A program made the translations under genes and the position numbers. This document shows positions 36,188-44,537 of a DNA stretch of 64,000 nt, piece after piece (within the stretch, counting starts at the first letter, position 1; each line of letters begins with the position of its first letter). The stretch covers positions 3,452,040-3,516,039 of the forward strand of contig NZ_CP081120.1 in the NCBI RefSeq assembly GCF_025141935.1, in the 5' to 3' direction. This DNA is from Sulfitobacter sp. S190 (GTDB lineage Bacteria; Pseudomonadota; Alphaproteobacteria; Rhodobacterales; Rhodobacteraceae). The notes under the pieces were generated by a model that was not told the origin of the DNA, ran no database searches, and saw only the letters and a program-made list of their open reading frames with translations.

Positions 36188-36230
36188 TTGGTTCAAAAGA
36201 ACCACCAATGAGCAGCGGAAACACCGCTGC
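36188..36230 (+). promoter_or_regulatory. Two adjacent hairpins in the leader of the first Hint gene
   Basis: GGTTC-AAAA-GAACC (inside 36188-36210) and GCAGCGG-AAACA-CCGCTGC (36212-36230, 7-bp perfect stem) lie 44 bp before the ATG at 36274. No T run follows. They could be a leader structure; no known riboswitch is recognised. The remainder of 36012-36273 contains no other feature I can support. Confidence 0.35.
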
Positions 36231-36273
36231 CGATCGCTGTTGTGCGCTGTCTCACAAGTGTGGTGAGCAGAAT

Positions 36274-37854
36274 ATGGTACGGGCGTCCAAGCTTCCGATA
36301 CAAACAGTCCGAAACGGCGTTGATGCAGATGACATGGCGCAAGAGATTTTCGGCGATGGCGTTACCGTTGTCGGTGCGACCTATTTCGGCGATAACGACA
36401 GCGCGGGCATCTATAGCGATGGGGACAACACGGCCCCCGGCGTGACGCCCGGAGATACCGGTGTCATTCTCTCGACAGGTAACGCGGACGATTTCACCAA
36501 CCGCAATGGTCAGGCCAATCAGGATACCAATACCTCGACGAACACGTCGGGGACCAACAACTTCAATCAATACAACACGGCAGCGGGCGCGCGGACCTAC
36601 GACGCCGCCACGCTCGACGTCGATTTCATCCCCGACACGAACGTGATGACGATGCAGTTTGTGTTCAGCTCCGAGGAATACCCGGAATTTGAGAACTCGA
36701 TTTATCAGGATTTCTTCGGGGTCTGGATCAACGGGCAGCAGGTCGAACTTGATGTCGGCGACGGCGATACCGATCCCGGCAACATCAATACCACAAACAA
36801 TATCAACATGTACGTGAACAACCAGTCCGACGACTTCAATACGGAAATGGACGGTTTCACCATCACGATGACGCTGACGATGGTCGTGAACCCCAACGTC
36901 GTGAATTCGATGCGCATCGCTGTCGCCGACGTGTCCGACAGCGCCTTCGATTCGAACGTGTTGATCGCGGGGGATTCAGTCCAGACCAATCTTGTCGCGA
37001 TTTCCGACGACGTGAACGTCTATCCCGATGGGACGACGACCCTCAACGTGCTCGACAATGACATCAACAACGGGCCGGGCGTGCTGACCATTACCCACAT
37101 CAATGGCCAGCCCGTTGTCGTGGGGTCGGTTGTTGTCCTGCCGACCGGGCAGGAAGTCACGCTGAACGCGGATGGCACGCTCGAGGTGGTGGGCGACGGC
37201 GATGAGGAAGATTTCAACTTTACCTATACGGTCACCAATGGTGCCAATTCCGATACCGGTTTTATCAACGCGACCTCTGTCCCCTGTTTTGTCGCAGGTA
37301 CGCTGATCGCGACGCCGCAGGGCGATGCGCGCGCCGAACGGCTGGTGCCCGGCGATCTGGTGATGACAAAAGACGAAGGCGCGCAGCCCTTGCGCTGGAT
37401 CGGTTCGCGCACGGTCAAGGCCAGTGGTGATTTCGCCCCCATCCGCATCAAAGCGAACACGCTGGGCCAGCATCGCGACCTGTTGGTGTCTCCCCTGCAC
37501 CGGGTGCTCATCCGCGACAGTCTGGCAGAGCTTTTGTTTGGCGAAACCGAAGTATTGGTGGCCGCCCGTGATCTGGTCAACGACCGTTCCATCGTCCGGT
37601 GTGAAGGGGGCGATGTGACATACGTTCACCTCATGTTCGATCGCCATCAGGTCGTATTTTCCGAAGGGTTGGAGACCGAGAGTTTTCTGCCCGGCCCCCA
37701 GACCTCGCACAGCTTCGAGGCTGACGTGGTGGCAGAAATCTACGCGCTCTTTCCCGAACTCGATCCCGATACCGGCACCGGTTATCCCGCTGCGGCCCGT
37801 CGGACCCTGAAACGATACGAAGCGCAACTTCTGCGCGCAGCACAGGTGGCTTGA
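36274..37854 (+). CDS. Hint-domain protein with choice-of-anchor L and cadherin-like regions
   Basis: A 526-residue, acidic, Asn/Asp/Thr-rich protein without a classical signal peptide. Region 1 (about 15-215) resembles the choice-of-anchor L domain: GVILSTGNADDFTN, then FVFSSEEYPEFENSIYQDFF. Region 2 (about 230-325) resembles cadherin-like tandem repeats (TTTLNVLDNDINNGPGVLTI). Region 3 (338 onward) is a Hint_2 domain starting at Cys338 (PCFVAGTLIATPQG), with SPLHRVLIRD as the conserved His motif. Such proteins are usually exported by type I systems and may self-cleave at the Hint cysteine (family inference). The ATG at 36274 is weakly supported. Confidence 0.8.
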   Translation: MVRASKLPIQTVRNGVDADDMAQEIFGDGVTVVGATYFGDNDSAGIYSDGDNTAPGVTPGDTGVILSTGNADDFTNRNGQANQDTNTSTNTSGTNNFNQYNTAAGARTYDAATLDVDFIPDTNVMTMQFVFSSEEYPEFENSIYQDFFGVWINGQQVELDVGDGDTDPGNINTTNNINMYVNNQSDDFNTEMDGFTITMTLTMVVNPNVVNSMRIAVADVSDSAFDSNVLIAGDSVQTNLVAISDDVNVYPDGTTTLNVLDNDINNGPGVLTITHINGQPVVVGSVVVLPTGQEVTLNADGTLEVVGDGDEEDFNFTYTVTNGANSDTGFINATSVPCFVAGTLIATPQGDARAERLVPGDLVMTKDEGAQPLRWIGSRTVKASGDFAPIRIKANTLGQHRDLLVSPLHRVLIRDSLAELLFGETEVLVAARDLVNDRSIVRCEGGDVTYVHLMFDRHQVVFSEGLETESFLPGPQTSHSFEADVVAEIYALFPELDPDTGTGYPAAARRTLKRYEAQLLRAAQVA

Positions 37855-37856
37855 TC

Positions 37857-38951
37857 ATGACTTGGCTCGCACTCGCCGACCACACGGACCGCCGCTTTTC
37901 CCTGCGTGGATTGGGGCATGGGAAATCGGACGCACCGCTTCTGGAGGACCGGCCAGATACGCTTCTGACGCGCGGCAGTATCGTTTTCGAAACCCAGATT
38001 CCCGCTGATGTGCGCCCGCAGGTGCTGTTCGGATATAAAACGCCGCACCCGTCCCGTCGCAGCCTCGTGTTTCAGGCGATTCCCGGCGGTGGCGTGTCGA
38101 TGGTACAGGTGCAGGACAGCAGCTATACCCACGCCGCAATCAATCACGACAACGCCGGACGCAGCGAAGTTCTGCGTGTGATGTACGCGTGGGACACGAC
38201 GTATAACTGGGGCCGTCTGACGCTTGAGCAAGCCGGCGACAGTGCGATCACATCCGTTGCCGTGGACAACCCGCAACCCCTGAAACTTGACGATCTTCGC
38301 GATCTGATGCTCGGCCGTGGACAGCAGGACTTTGCGCAGGATGTGATCTTTGCCGCCTTGTCCAATGATATCGAACCGGTCGGCCCGTCACCGTCGCTCG
38401 CGCCCGACACGCCGATTGCGACGCCCTGGGGATACCGCGCCGCCAGTACGCTCAAACGCGGCGACACCGTCTATACGCACGAAGGCGACGTGGTGCCGGT
38501 GCTGCACAATGTCCTGCGCGAGGTACCCGCCCGCGGCAGCTATGCTCCGATCCGGATGCGAGCGCCCTATTTCGGCCTGCAGGAAGATATTGTAATCGGG
38601 CCTGACCAGCACGTCGTCATCGACGGACCGGAGGTCGAGTATCTGTTTGCCTGTGAAAAGGTGCTGACCCCCGCCCGACATCTCGTAAACGGATTTGCCG
38701 CCCGACCCGAGACAACAGGACCGACAGCGCGCTATTGTCAGCTGATCCTGCCACAGCACGAAACGCTTCTGGCCGCGGGCGCCCCGCTCGAAAGCATGTA
38801 CATCGGACGGATGCGTCGCGATCAACAGCAGGTCGTCTCAAGCGTTCTGGCGTATTTCGACCGCGCCCTTCTGCCCGAACACGCCCAGCCCGCGCACAAG
38901 GTGCTCAAATGGTATGAGGCGATCCATCTCGCCAAACGCCGCGCTGCCTGA
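37857..38951 (+). CDS. Hint-domain protein with Ser in place of the nucleophilic Cys
   Basis: A 364-residue protein. Residues ~1-170 form a beta-rich domain of uncertain family (VFETQIPADVRPQVLFGYKT). A Hint_2 domain follows from about 180, aligned with its neighbour: SLAPDTPIATPWG against CFVAGTLIATPQG, so Ser180 replaces the catalytic Cys; IVIGPDQHVVIDG is the His-containing block. It starts two bases after the stop of the first Hint gene, and its stop overlaps the FosX-like start (TGATG). The two Hint proteins also share C-terminal segments such as LKWYEA / LKRYEA. Confidence 0.8.
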   Translation: MTWLALADHTDRRFSLRGLGHGKSDAPLLEDRPDTLLTRGSIVFETQIPADVRPQVLFGYKTPHPSRRSLVFQAIPGGGVSMVQVQDSSYTHAAINHDNAGRSEVLRVMYAWDTTYNWGRLTLEQAGDSAITSVAVDNPQPLKLDDLRDLMLGRGQQDFAQDVIFAALSNDIEPVGPSPSLAPDTPIATPWGYRAASTLKRGDTVYTHEGDVVPVLHNVLREVPARGSYAPIRMRAPYFGLQEDIVIGPDQHVVIDGPEVEYLFACEKVLTPARHLVNGFAARPETTGPTARYCQLILPQHETLLAAGAPLESMYIGRMRRDQQQVVSSVLAYFDRALLPEHAQPAHKVLKWYEAIHLAKRRAA

Positions 38952-39364
38952 TGGGGCTGAGCCATGTCACCTTCATCACCGCCGATCTGGACCGGATGGA
39001 GCAGATTTTCACCCGCGTGTTGAAAGCGGAAAAGATTTACGACAGCGGGCTGGACACGTTCTCCATCGCGCCGGAACGCTTCTTTGATGTCGATGGCGTT
39101 TGGGTGGCGACAATGCTCGGTGCCCCGCTGCCGACCCGGACCTATAACCATACGGCTTTCACGATGCCGGAAGCCGATTACGATGACCGCCTCGCCGAGA
39201 TCAAATCACTCGGTCTGGATTTGCGCGAAGGGCGCAGCCGTGTGGCGGGCGAAGGGCATTCGATATACTTTCACACCCCCGACAACCATTTGATCGAGCT
39301 GCACACAGGCACACTGGCGCAGCGTCTGGCCAGATACCGTGCGGCAAAGCCGGTTCAGTCGTAG
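38951..39364 (+). CDS. FosX-like fosfomycin hydrolase (VOC family)
   Basis: A 137-residue vicinal-oxygen-chelate protein. It resembles FosX throughout: RTYNHTAF, RVAGEGHSIYFHTPDNHLIE and LHTGTLAQRLARY. Metal ligands would be His5, His67 and Glu116, and Glu42 (APERFF) sits where FosX has its catalytic glutamate for water attack. The predicted reaction is opening of the fosfomycin epoxide, but natural substrates of environmental relatives are unknown. It overlaps the Hint gene stop by one base. It meets the next gene tail to tail with a 10-bp overlap. Confidence 0.8.
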   Translation: MGLSHVTFITADLDRMEQIFTRVLKAEKIYDSGLDTFSIAPERFFDVDGVWVATMLGAPLPTRTYNHTAFTMPEADYDDRLAEIKSLGLDLREGRSRVAGEGHSIYFHTPDNHLIELHTGTLAQRLARYRAAKPVQS

Positions 39365-39693
39365 AACGGGGTCATCTGCGCGACAATGACCGAATTTTCG
39401 TCAAGCGCGCGCTGCATCAGTTCGCGTTCGTCCGCGTCAATCTCCTGACCGTCCGCTTCACGCTCGGCCAACGTGCCGTAGCCCGTCACATCAAGCGGTG
39501 CGGTATCTGCCTGCTTGAGGATCGCGACGGTTTCGCGCACCGCTTCGGCTTCGTCGATACCGGACGCAAAACACATCAGCGCGGCACCGGTCGCTTTTTC
39601 GGGCAGGCCGTCCCCTTCCTTGCGCCCGATCTGGACAAGCAAGGTAAACACCTGCTGGCGGGACGGTTTCTTGGGCTTTTTGGTGTCAGACAT
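39355..39693 (-). CDS. Conserved-looking small acidic protein of unknown function
   Basis: A 112-residue soluble protein, Lys/Pro-rich at the N-terminus (MSDTKKPKKPSRQQV) and helical and acidic afterwards, ending IVAQMTPFYD. I do not recognise the family. Its only plausible ribosome site, GGAAGG, lies in the 3' arm of a 13-bp hairpin (39698-39728) that ends four bases before the ATG, so translation may be structure-controlled. It follows the GlsB-like gene on the minus strand. Confidence 0.65.
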   Translation of the reverse strand: MSDTKKPKKPSRQQVFTLLVQIGRKEGDGLPEKATGAALMCFASGIDEAEAVRETVAILKQADTAPLDVTGYGTLAEREADGQEIDADERELMQRALDENSVIVAQMTPFYD

Positions 39694-39697
39694 GAAA

Positions 39698-39728
39698 ACT
39701 GCGCCTTCCAGAGTTTGGAAGACGCAGT
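39698..39728 (-). terminator. Strong hairpin: glsB terminator or RBS-sequestering leader
   Basis: On the minus strand ACTGCGTCTTCCA pairs with TGGAAGGCGCAGT (13 bp, one T-G wobble, 5-nt loop), followed by TTTC and then the ATG of the 112-residue gene. It could end the glsB transcript, hide the next gene's ribosome site, or both. On the plus strand the wobble becomes a C-A mismatch, so the minus strand is the better-folded one. Confidence 0.7.
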
Positions 39729-39758
39729 GCTAGCTTGATCAGGGGTGATTGAAAAGGG

Positions 39759-40007
39759 TCAGCGTCGGATCATGCGTCCGGCTGCAATCAACAGACATGC
39801 ACCCACGACACCGACAAACAACTGGCCAATCCAGCCACCCAGCGTCGAGCCGACGATCAGCACGAGGATCCAGTTGAACACCAAAGCACCAACGATGCCG
39901 AGAATGATGTTCATCAGCAGATTGTGATCGGTCTTCATGATCTTTTCCGCGATCCAGCCCGCAAGCGCGCCTACGATGATGGCGGCGAACCAACCAATAC
40001 CTGTCAT
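39759..40007 (-). CDS. GlsB/YeaQ/YmgE-type small membrane protein
   Basis: An 82-residue protein with three Gly-rich membrane segments, matching the transglycosylase-associated (GlsB/YeaQ/YmgE) family: GWFAAIIVGALAGWIAEKIM and LGGWIGQLFVGVVGACLLIA. These proteins are linked to general stress but lack a defined activity. GGAGAC precedes the ATG. A hairpin follows the gene. Confidence 0.9.
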   Translation of the reverse strand: MTGIGWFAAIIVGALAGWIAEKIMKTDHNLLMNIILGIVGALVFNWILVLIVGSTLGGWIGQLFVGVVGACLLIAAGRMIRR

Positions 40008-40070
40008 TTTGTAGTCTCCTTCAATTCATTAAAGGGTCAACGCCGCTGACATAGGAATGGTTCCGCCCGT

Positions 40071-40430
40071 TTATTCGCAGCGGCGCAGCGGGCTGATGAC
40101 CCCGCCTTTCTGGATAACCGTGATGCCGGCGTCGGTACGCATGATCATGATCCGCCGTTCCCACGGAGCACCGTCCGCACGACAGATCGCATCATACAGC
40201 GTTGCATCCATACTGCCGACCGGGGTCGCATTGCGCAGCGAACAGCGGCTGCCGACAGCAAAAAAGGTATTGGCCGCGATAGCGATCGCGCCGCCGTCCT
40301 CGCCGATATTGGTACAGTCCCAATCGCTGGCCGACGGATGATCGGGGCGGTACCGCCCATCGTAGGGACCCGCCCAGGCAGCGGTTGCCGCGACAGCAAC
40401 CAAAGCGCCAAGGCAGGTCCGAAAGAACAT
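40071..40430 (-). CDS. Small secreted protein with four cysteines, unknown function
   Basis: A 119-residue protein with a signal peptide ([20 protein letters not shown]) and a mature part of about 99 residues with four Cys (in WDCTN, SRCSL, AICRA and RRCE), probably forming two disulfides in the periplasm. I do not recognise the family. Its ATG overlaps the dapD stop by one base (TGATG), so it is translated after dapD, although nothing links it to lysine synthesis. Confidence 0.75.
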   Translation of the reverse strand: MFFRTCLGALVAVAATAAWAGPYDGRYRPDHPSASDWDCTNIGEDGGAIAIAANTFFAVGSRCSLRNATPVGSMDATLYDAICRADGAPWERRIMIMRTDAGITVIQKGGVISPLRRCE

Positions 40431-41257
40431 CAGTCGCGCAACAATTCATTGATGGACGTCTTGGACCGTGTCCGTTCATCCACGCGTTTGACGATAACGG
40501 CGCAATAGAGGTTCACACCGTTTTTGGATGGCATGGAGCCTGCAACAACAACCGAACCTGAAGGCACTTCACCGTACATGACCTCGCCGGTTTCGCGGTC
40601 CACAATCTTGGTCGATTGCCCGATAAAGACCCCCATGCCCAGCACGCTGCCTTCCCGCACGATACAGCCTTCGACGACCTCGGACCGCGCTCCGATAAAG
40701 CAGTTGTCCTCGATGATCGTGGGTCCGGCCTGCATCGGTTCGAGCACACCGCCGATACCGACCCCGCCCGACAGGTGCACGTTTTTCCCGATCTGCGCGC
40801 AGCTGCCAACCGTTGCCCATGTATCAACCATGGTTCCCTCGTCGACGTAGGCGCCCAGATTGACAAAGGAAGGCATCAGAACGACGCCGGGCGCGATGAA
40901 GGCGGATTTACGGACGACACAGTTTGGTACGGCACGGAAACCTGCCGCTTTCCACTGGTTGTCGCCCCACCCCTTGAATTTGCTGTCGACCTTGTCCCAC
41001 CAGCCGCCACCCTGCGGTCCGCCGTCCTGCTGTTCCATGTCCTTGATGCGGAAGCCGAGCAGAACCGCTTTCTTGGCCCACTGGTTTACATGCCAGTCGC
41101 CGTTGTCCTGACGCTCGGCCACGCGCAACGATCCGCTATCGAGCGCGTTCAGCGTATCTTCGATGGCGTCGCGCGTTTCACCGGTTGTTGCGGGCGTGAT
41201 GCTGTCGCGGTCTTCCCATGCGGCTTCGATGGCGGTCTCAAGTTGGGCGTTGGACAT
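40430..41257 (-). CDS. dapD: Tetrahydrodipicolinate N-succinyltransferase DapD
   Basis: A 275-residue left-handed beta-helix acyltransferase. Hexapeptide-repeat segments run from about residue 105, for example [20 protein letters not shown], then [20 protein letters not shown] and [20 protein letters not shown]. It transfers succinyl from succinyl-CoA to tetrahydrodipicolinate in the lysine/DAP pathway, feeding the DapE step encoded nearby. The ATG at 41257 is preceded by GGAGG. Length is standard. Confidence 0.96.
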   Translation of the reverse strand: MSNAQLETAIEAAWEDRDSITPATTGETRDAIEDTLNALDSGSLRVAERQDNGDWHVNQWAKKAVLLGFRIKDMEQQDGGPQGGGWWDKVDSKFKGWGDNQWKAAGFRAVPNCVVRKSAFIAPGVVLMPSFVNLGAYVDEGTMVDTWATVGSCAQIGKNVHLSGGVGIGGVLEPMQAGPTIIEDNCFIGARSEVVEGCIVREGSVLGMGVFIGQSTKIVDRETGEVMYGEVPSGSVVVAGSMPSKNGVNLYCAVIVKRVDERTRSKTSINELLRD

Positions 41258-41322
41258 CAGGATCCTCCGGTTGTCTGAAAAAGGTTGCAAGCGCTATACG
41301 CGCAGCGTGCCGTCGAAGCAAT

Positions 41323-41874
41323 CTAGCTGCGCCATTTGATGGAGCAGCCCATCGAGGGTGTTTGCTGTGACGGGCCTGTGCCAGTGCGCGCAACTTGGGT
41401 CATCGCATGCACCAGATCCGGCGTGCGACCGGATGGATCGCCTCGCATGGGAACGTCATCGAGACGGCCGCGGTATTGCAGACCGCCGGACGCATCGTAC
41501 CCGAAAAAGTCAGGCGTACAGACCGCACCGTAAGCACGGCCAACCGACTGTGTGTCGTCCACCAGATACGGCGCCGCCAAGCCGTGGGCGTCCGCGAACC
41601 GATGCATCATCTCGGGGCGGTCGGCGGGATAGGCCGCATAATCGTTCGACATGATCGCGGCACATCCGACGCCCCTTGCCTCGAGTGTTTTCATGTCCGC
41701 GGCCAGACGGTCGATCAGGTCCACCACATACGGACAGTGGTTGCAGATGAAAGCGATCAGCATGCCGTTTTCCCCCATCACGGTATCGCGGGTGAACCGC
41801 TGGCCGTCTGCGGTTTGCAGATCGAAATCGGGGGCGGCTTCGCCAAAATTGCAGGTGTCCGTTTGCAGCAGCAT
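41323..41874 (-). CDS. Thioredoxin-fold AhpC/TSA-like protein
   Basis: A 183-residue redoxin-type protein without a signal peptide. The core reads GEAAPDFDLQTADGQRFT, with a CxxC-type motif in IAFICNHCPYVVDLIDRL (Cys-Asn-His-Cys), and cis-Pro near VCTPDFFGYD. Family members are annotated as thioredoxin-family or peroxiredoxin-like; substrate unknown. The ATG at 41874 follows AAAGGAC; upstream codons overlap the promoter of the divergent LOG gene. Confidence 0.88.
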   Translation of the reverse strand: MLLQTDTCNFGEAAPDFDLQTADGQRFTRDTVMGENGMLIAFICNHCPYVVDLIDRLAADMKTLEARGVGCAAIMSNDYAAYPADRPEMMHRFADAHGLAAPYLVDDTQSVGRAYGAVCTPDFFGYDASGGLQYRGRLDDVPMRGDPSGRTPDLVHAMTQVARTGTGPSQQTPSMGCSIKWRS

Positions 41875-41973
41875 GGCGTGTCCTTTGAGGCGAATTTCAC
41901 CGACAGCATAAGGACGTGGCCAACGCTTGCAATCCAAGGCATGTTGGCGCGAACACTTTTGCCGGAGAGCGCG

Positions 41974-42816
41974 ATGACAAAACAGACCCAGCACCCCTTG
42001 CGAGATGCCCACAGCGACCGATCAGCCGCGGACAAGGTGCCGGTCACGCCGCAGACGCAGGCCCCTGCGTATCGGCTGGCGTTCAGTGACAAGGATTTCC
42101 TGTGTCGGGACGAATTGCGCCCCGTGCGCCTGCAGTTGGAGCTGCTCAAGCCCGAGATGCTGCTGGACGAATACGGCGTTGAATCGACGATCGTCCTTTT
42201 CGGCGGGGCCCGCATTCCCGAACCCGCCAAGAAGGACACAGCACGGACCGAGACGCTTGCCGATCTGTCACAATTTTATGACGAAGCGCGAGAGTTTTCG
42301 CGACTAATGACGCTGAAGTCAAAAGAATCCGGCGGCCGCGAGGATGTTGTGGTGACCGGCGGCGGTCCGGGTGTGATGGAGGCTGGCAACCGTGGTGCAG
42401 TGGACGCGGACGGTGTGTCCATCGGGCTCAATATCGTATTGCCGTTCGAGCAGGCGCCCAATGAGTACGTGACACCCGATCTGTGCTTCAACTTCCACTA
42501 TTTCGCGATCCGCAAAATGCATTTCCTGATGCGGGCCAAGGCGATTTGCGTGTTTCCCGGCGGGTTCGGCACATTGGACGAGCTGTTCGAGGCCCTAACG
42601 CTGATCCAGACAGGACGCATGCAGCGCGTGCCCTTCCTGCTGTTCGGTCGGGCGTTCTGGGAAAAGATCATCAATTGGGACGCGCTGGCAGATGCCGGTA
42701 CGATTTCTGCCGAAGATCTGGACCTTTTCCGTTTTGTCGAAACCGCAGCCGAAGCGGTGGACCTGATCGAGAACTGGGGCGATCTGTCTGCCCGCTCGAC
42801 CGTGCCTGGCCGCTGA
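41974..42816 (+). CDS. LOG-family (TIGR00730) nucleotide phosphoribohydrolase-like protein
   Basis: A 280-residue Rossmann-like protein. Signature motifs are TGGGPGVMEAGNRGA and PGGFGTLDELFEALTL, the nucleotide 5'-monophosphate binding and catalytic motifs of the lysine-decarboxylase-like LOG family. The first ~70 residues are an extension relative to the minimal ~190-residue LOG protein. LOG enzymes release bases from nucleoside monophosphates; activity here is inferred. GGAGAG precedes the ATG at 41974; earlier in-frame codons are antisense to the redoxin gene. Confidence 0.9.
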   Translation: MTKQTQHPLRDAHSDRSAADKVPVTPQTQAPAYRLAFSDKDFLCRDELRPVRLQLELLKPEMLLDEYGVESTIVLFGGARIPEPAKKDTARTETLADLSQFYDEAREFSRLMTLKSKESGGREDVVVTGGGPGVMEAGNRGAVDADGVSIGLNIVLPFEQAPNEYVTPDLCFNFHYFAIRKMHFLMRAKAICVFPGGFGTLDELFEALTLIQTGRMQRVPFLLFGRAFWEKIINWDALADAGTISAEDLDLFRFVETAAEAVDLIENWGDLSARSTVPGR

Positions 42817-42820
42817 GGGA

Positions 42821-43036
42821 TTAGTGGAACATCTCGGCGGGCAGGACGCATAGATCGGTGTGCGTGGACAGCTTTTGCAGGACATGCCCGCCGTCCGCCG
42901 TGTCACGGATGCCATACCCGTATCCGGCCAACCGGTGCTTCCATTCACGCGTCGACAGCGCGACCTGCCGCTCGTGGGCGACCAGTTCGATGATTTCGGG
43001 GGCGACAAAGGCCTCCTGATGACTAAAGATCGACAT
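42821..43036 (-). CDS. Small protein of unknown function (71 residues)
   Basis: A 71-residue soluble protein (MSIFSHQEAFVAPEIIELVA...) with a clear ribosome site GGGAGAG six bases upstream and a stop 4 bp from the convergent LOG gene. No family recognised; the C-terminus contains one Cys (THTDLCVLPAEMFH). The good ribosome site and the tight packing support a real gene. Confidence 0.6.
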   Translation of the reverse strand: MSIFSHQEAFVAPEIIELVAHERQVALSTREWKHRLAGYGYGIRDTADGGHVLQKLSTHTDLCVLPAEMFH

Positions 43037-43190
43037 TGCTTCTCTCCCGATTAGGTCAATTCAGGAAACAGTGTCGAAATCTCGAATGGCAGGATTCCGC
43101 TGCGATTGCGGCAGAAAAAAGGTATTTCAGCCACCCTCGGTTGAATTTCTACCGAAAGTAGGCACTGCGACAACTGCGGGTTCGGATTCC

Positions 43191-44537
43191 CTAGCCGAGA
43201 TAAACGCGCCCTTCGGGGTATCCGATCCGCGGCACGGACCGTGTGGCGAGGAAAAAGCCAAGGGTCAAAGGCCCCAGACGCCCTACAAACATAATGATGA
43301 TGATCAGGGCCCGACCAAATTCATCCAGTTCTCCGGTTGCGCCGCGTGACAATCCAACCGTGCCAAAAGCGCTTACGACTTCGAACAACAGATCGAGGAA
43401 GTCACCGCGGTAGGTAATGGATGCGGTGAAAAGACCGAACATGACCAGAAACAGGCTGAGCGCAGTCAGTGCCAGTACCTTGGTGATTTCCTGAATACCC
43501 AGACTGCGGCCAAAGATATGCAGTTTTTCCTGACGGTTGAAAAACGCCAAAGTCGCCAGAACCAGAACAATCATTGTCGTGACCTTGATACCGCCGGCGG
43601 TCGAGGACGGCCCGCCCCCCACCAGCATGAGCGATATGGTCATCACGGTCGTGCTGTCGCGCATTTCGGCGTAATCAAGCGTGTTGAAGCCAGCGGTACG
43701 CGGTGTGACCGCCTGAAACCAGCTGGCCAGAACTTTGGTACCGACCCCGTCGAGACCACCAAGGGTCTGGGGATTAGTCCATTCCAACAGCGCGAACAGG
43801 ACCCATCCCCAAAGTATCAGGAACAAGGTGCCGGTCAGCATGAGCTTGGTATGAAGCGACAGCTGACGCCAGTTGCGCTTGCGGTATATATCGACGAGCA
43901 CCACAAAACCCAGACCGCTCACCATGAAGAGCGCGGTAATCGTGAGATTGACCGTCGGATCACCGACGTAATTGCTCAGACTCCCCGGAAACAGGGAAAA
44001 ACCCGCGTTGTTGAATGCCGAAATTGCATGAAACAGGGCTTGCCAGAAACCGTGGCTCCACCCGAACTCCGGCACAAAGACAGTCATCAGCAACGCCGTG
44101 CCCAGCGCCTCGCAGAAAAACGCAACGCTGATGACGACACGGACCAGCGCGGCCAGATCACGCAGTGACGTCTGGCCCATTTCGTCGCGCAGCACCATAC
44201 GTTCGGGCATACCGATATTCAGCCCCAGCATCGTCAGAAGCAGGGCAGCAAAGGTCATCAGACCCAGCCCCCCCACCTGAATGAGAAGGGCAATGATGAT
44301 CTGGCCAAAAAGAGTAAAGTCGCTGCCGGTATCGACCACGACCAATCCCGTGACCGTCACGGCCGACGCTGCGGTGAAGAGTGTATCGCTGAACGTGACA
44401 TTGCCGGTCTGGCTGAAGGGCAACAACAGGATAAGCGCGCCGCCAAGGATGAACATCGCATAGATACTCGCCAGAACAGCGGGCGGGCTCAGCCGTTTGC
44501 TGGCGAGAGAAAGCTGCAGCGCGCGACGCTTTGCCAT
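43191..44537 (-). CDS. Potassium transporter membrane subunit, TrkH/KtrB type
   Basis: A 448-residue ion channel-like protein with four M1-P-M2 repeats. Selectivity-filter segments include ASAVTVTGLVVVDTG, ISAFNNAGFSLFP, VTPRTAGFNTLDY and VSAFGTVGLSRGA, and the gating loop GGGPSSTAGGIKVTT is typical. It imports K+ (or K+ with Na+/H+). The start at 44537 shares one base with the stop of the RCK subunit (TGATG). Size favours KtrB over TrkH, and the partner is a single-RCK protein. Confidence 0.92.
   Translation of the reverse strand: MAKRRALQLSLASKRLSPPAVLASIYAMFILGGALILLLPFSQTGNVTFSDTLFTAASAVTVTGLVVVDTGSDFTLFGQIIIALLIQVGGLGLMTFAALLLTMLGLNIGMPERMVLRDEMGQTSLRDLAALVRVVISVAFFCEALGTALLMTVFVPEFGWSHGFWQALFHAISAFNNAGFSLFPGSLSNYVGDPTVNLTITALFMVSGLGFVVLVDIYRKRNWRQLSLHTKLMLTGTLFLILWGWVLFALLEWTNPQTLGGLDGVGTKVLASWFQAVTPRTAGFNTLDYAEMRDSTTVMTISLMLVGGGPSSTAGGIKVTTMIVLVLATLAFFNRQEKLHIFGRSLGIQEITKVLALTALSLFLVMFGLFTASITYRGDFLDLLFEVVSAFGTVGLSRGATGELDEFGRALIIIIMFVGRLGPLTLGFFLATRSVPRIGYPEGRVYLG

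Noticed and set aside
36976..37827. 283-codon minus-strand open frame over the first Hint domain
   Set aside because: Antisense to a Hint domain with clear motifs.
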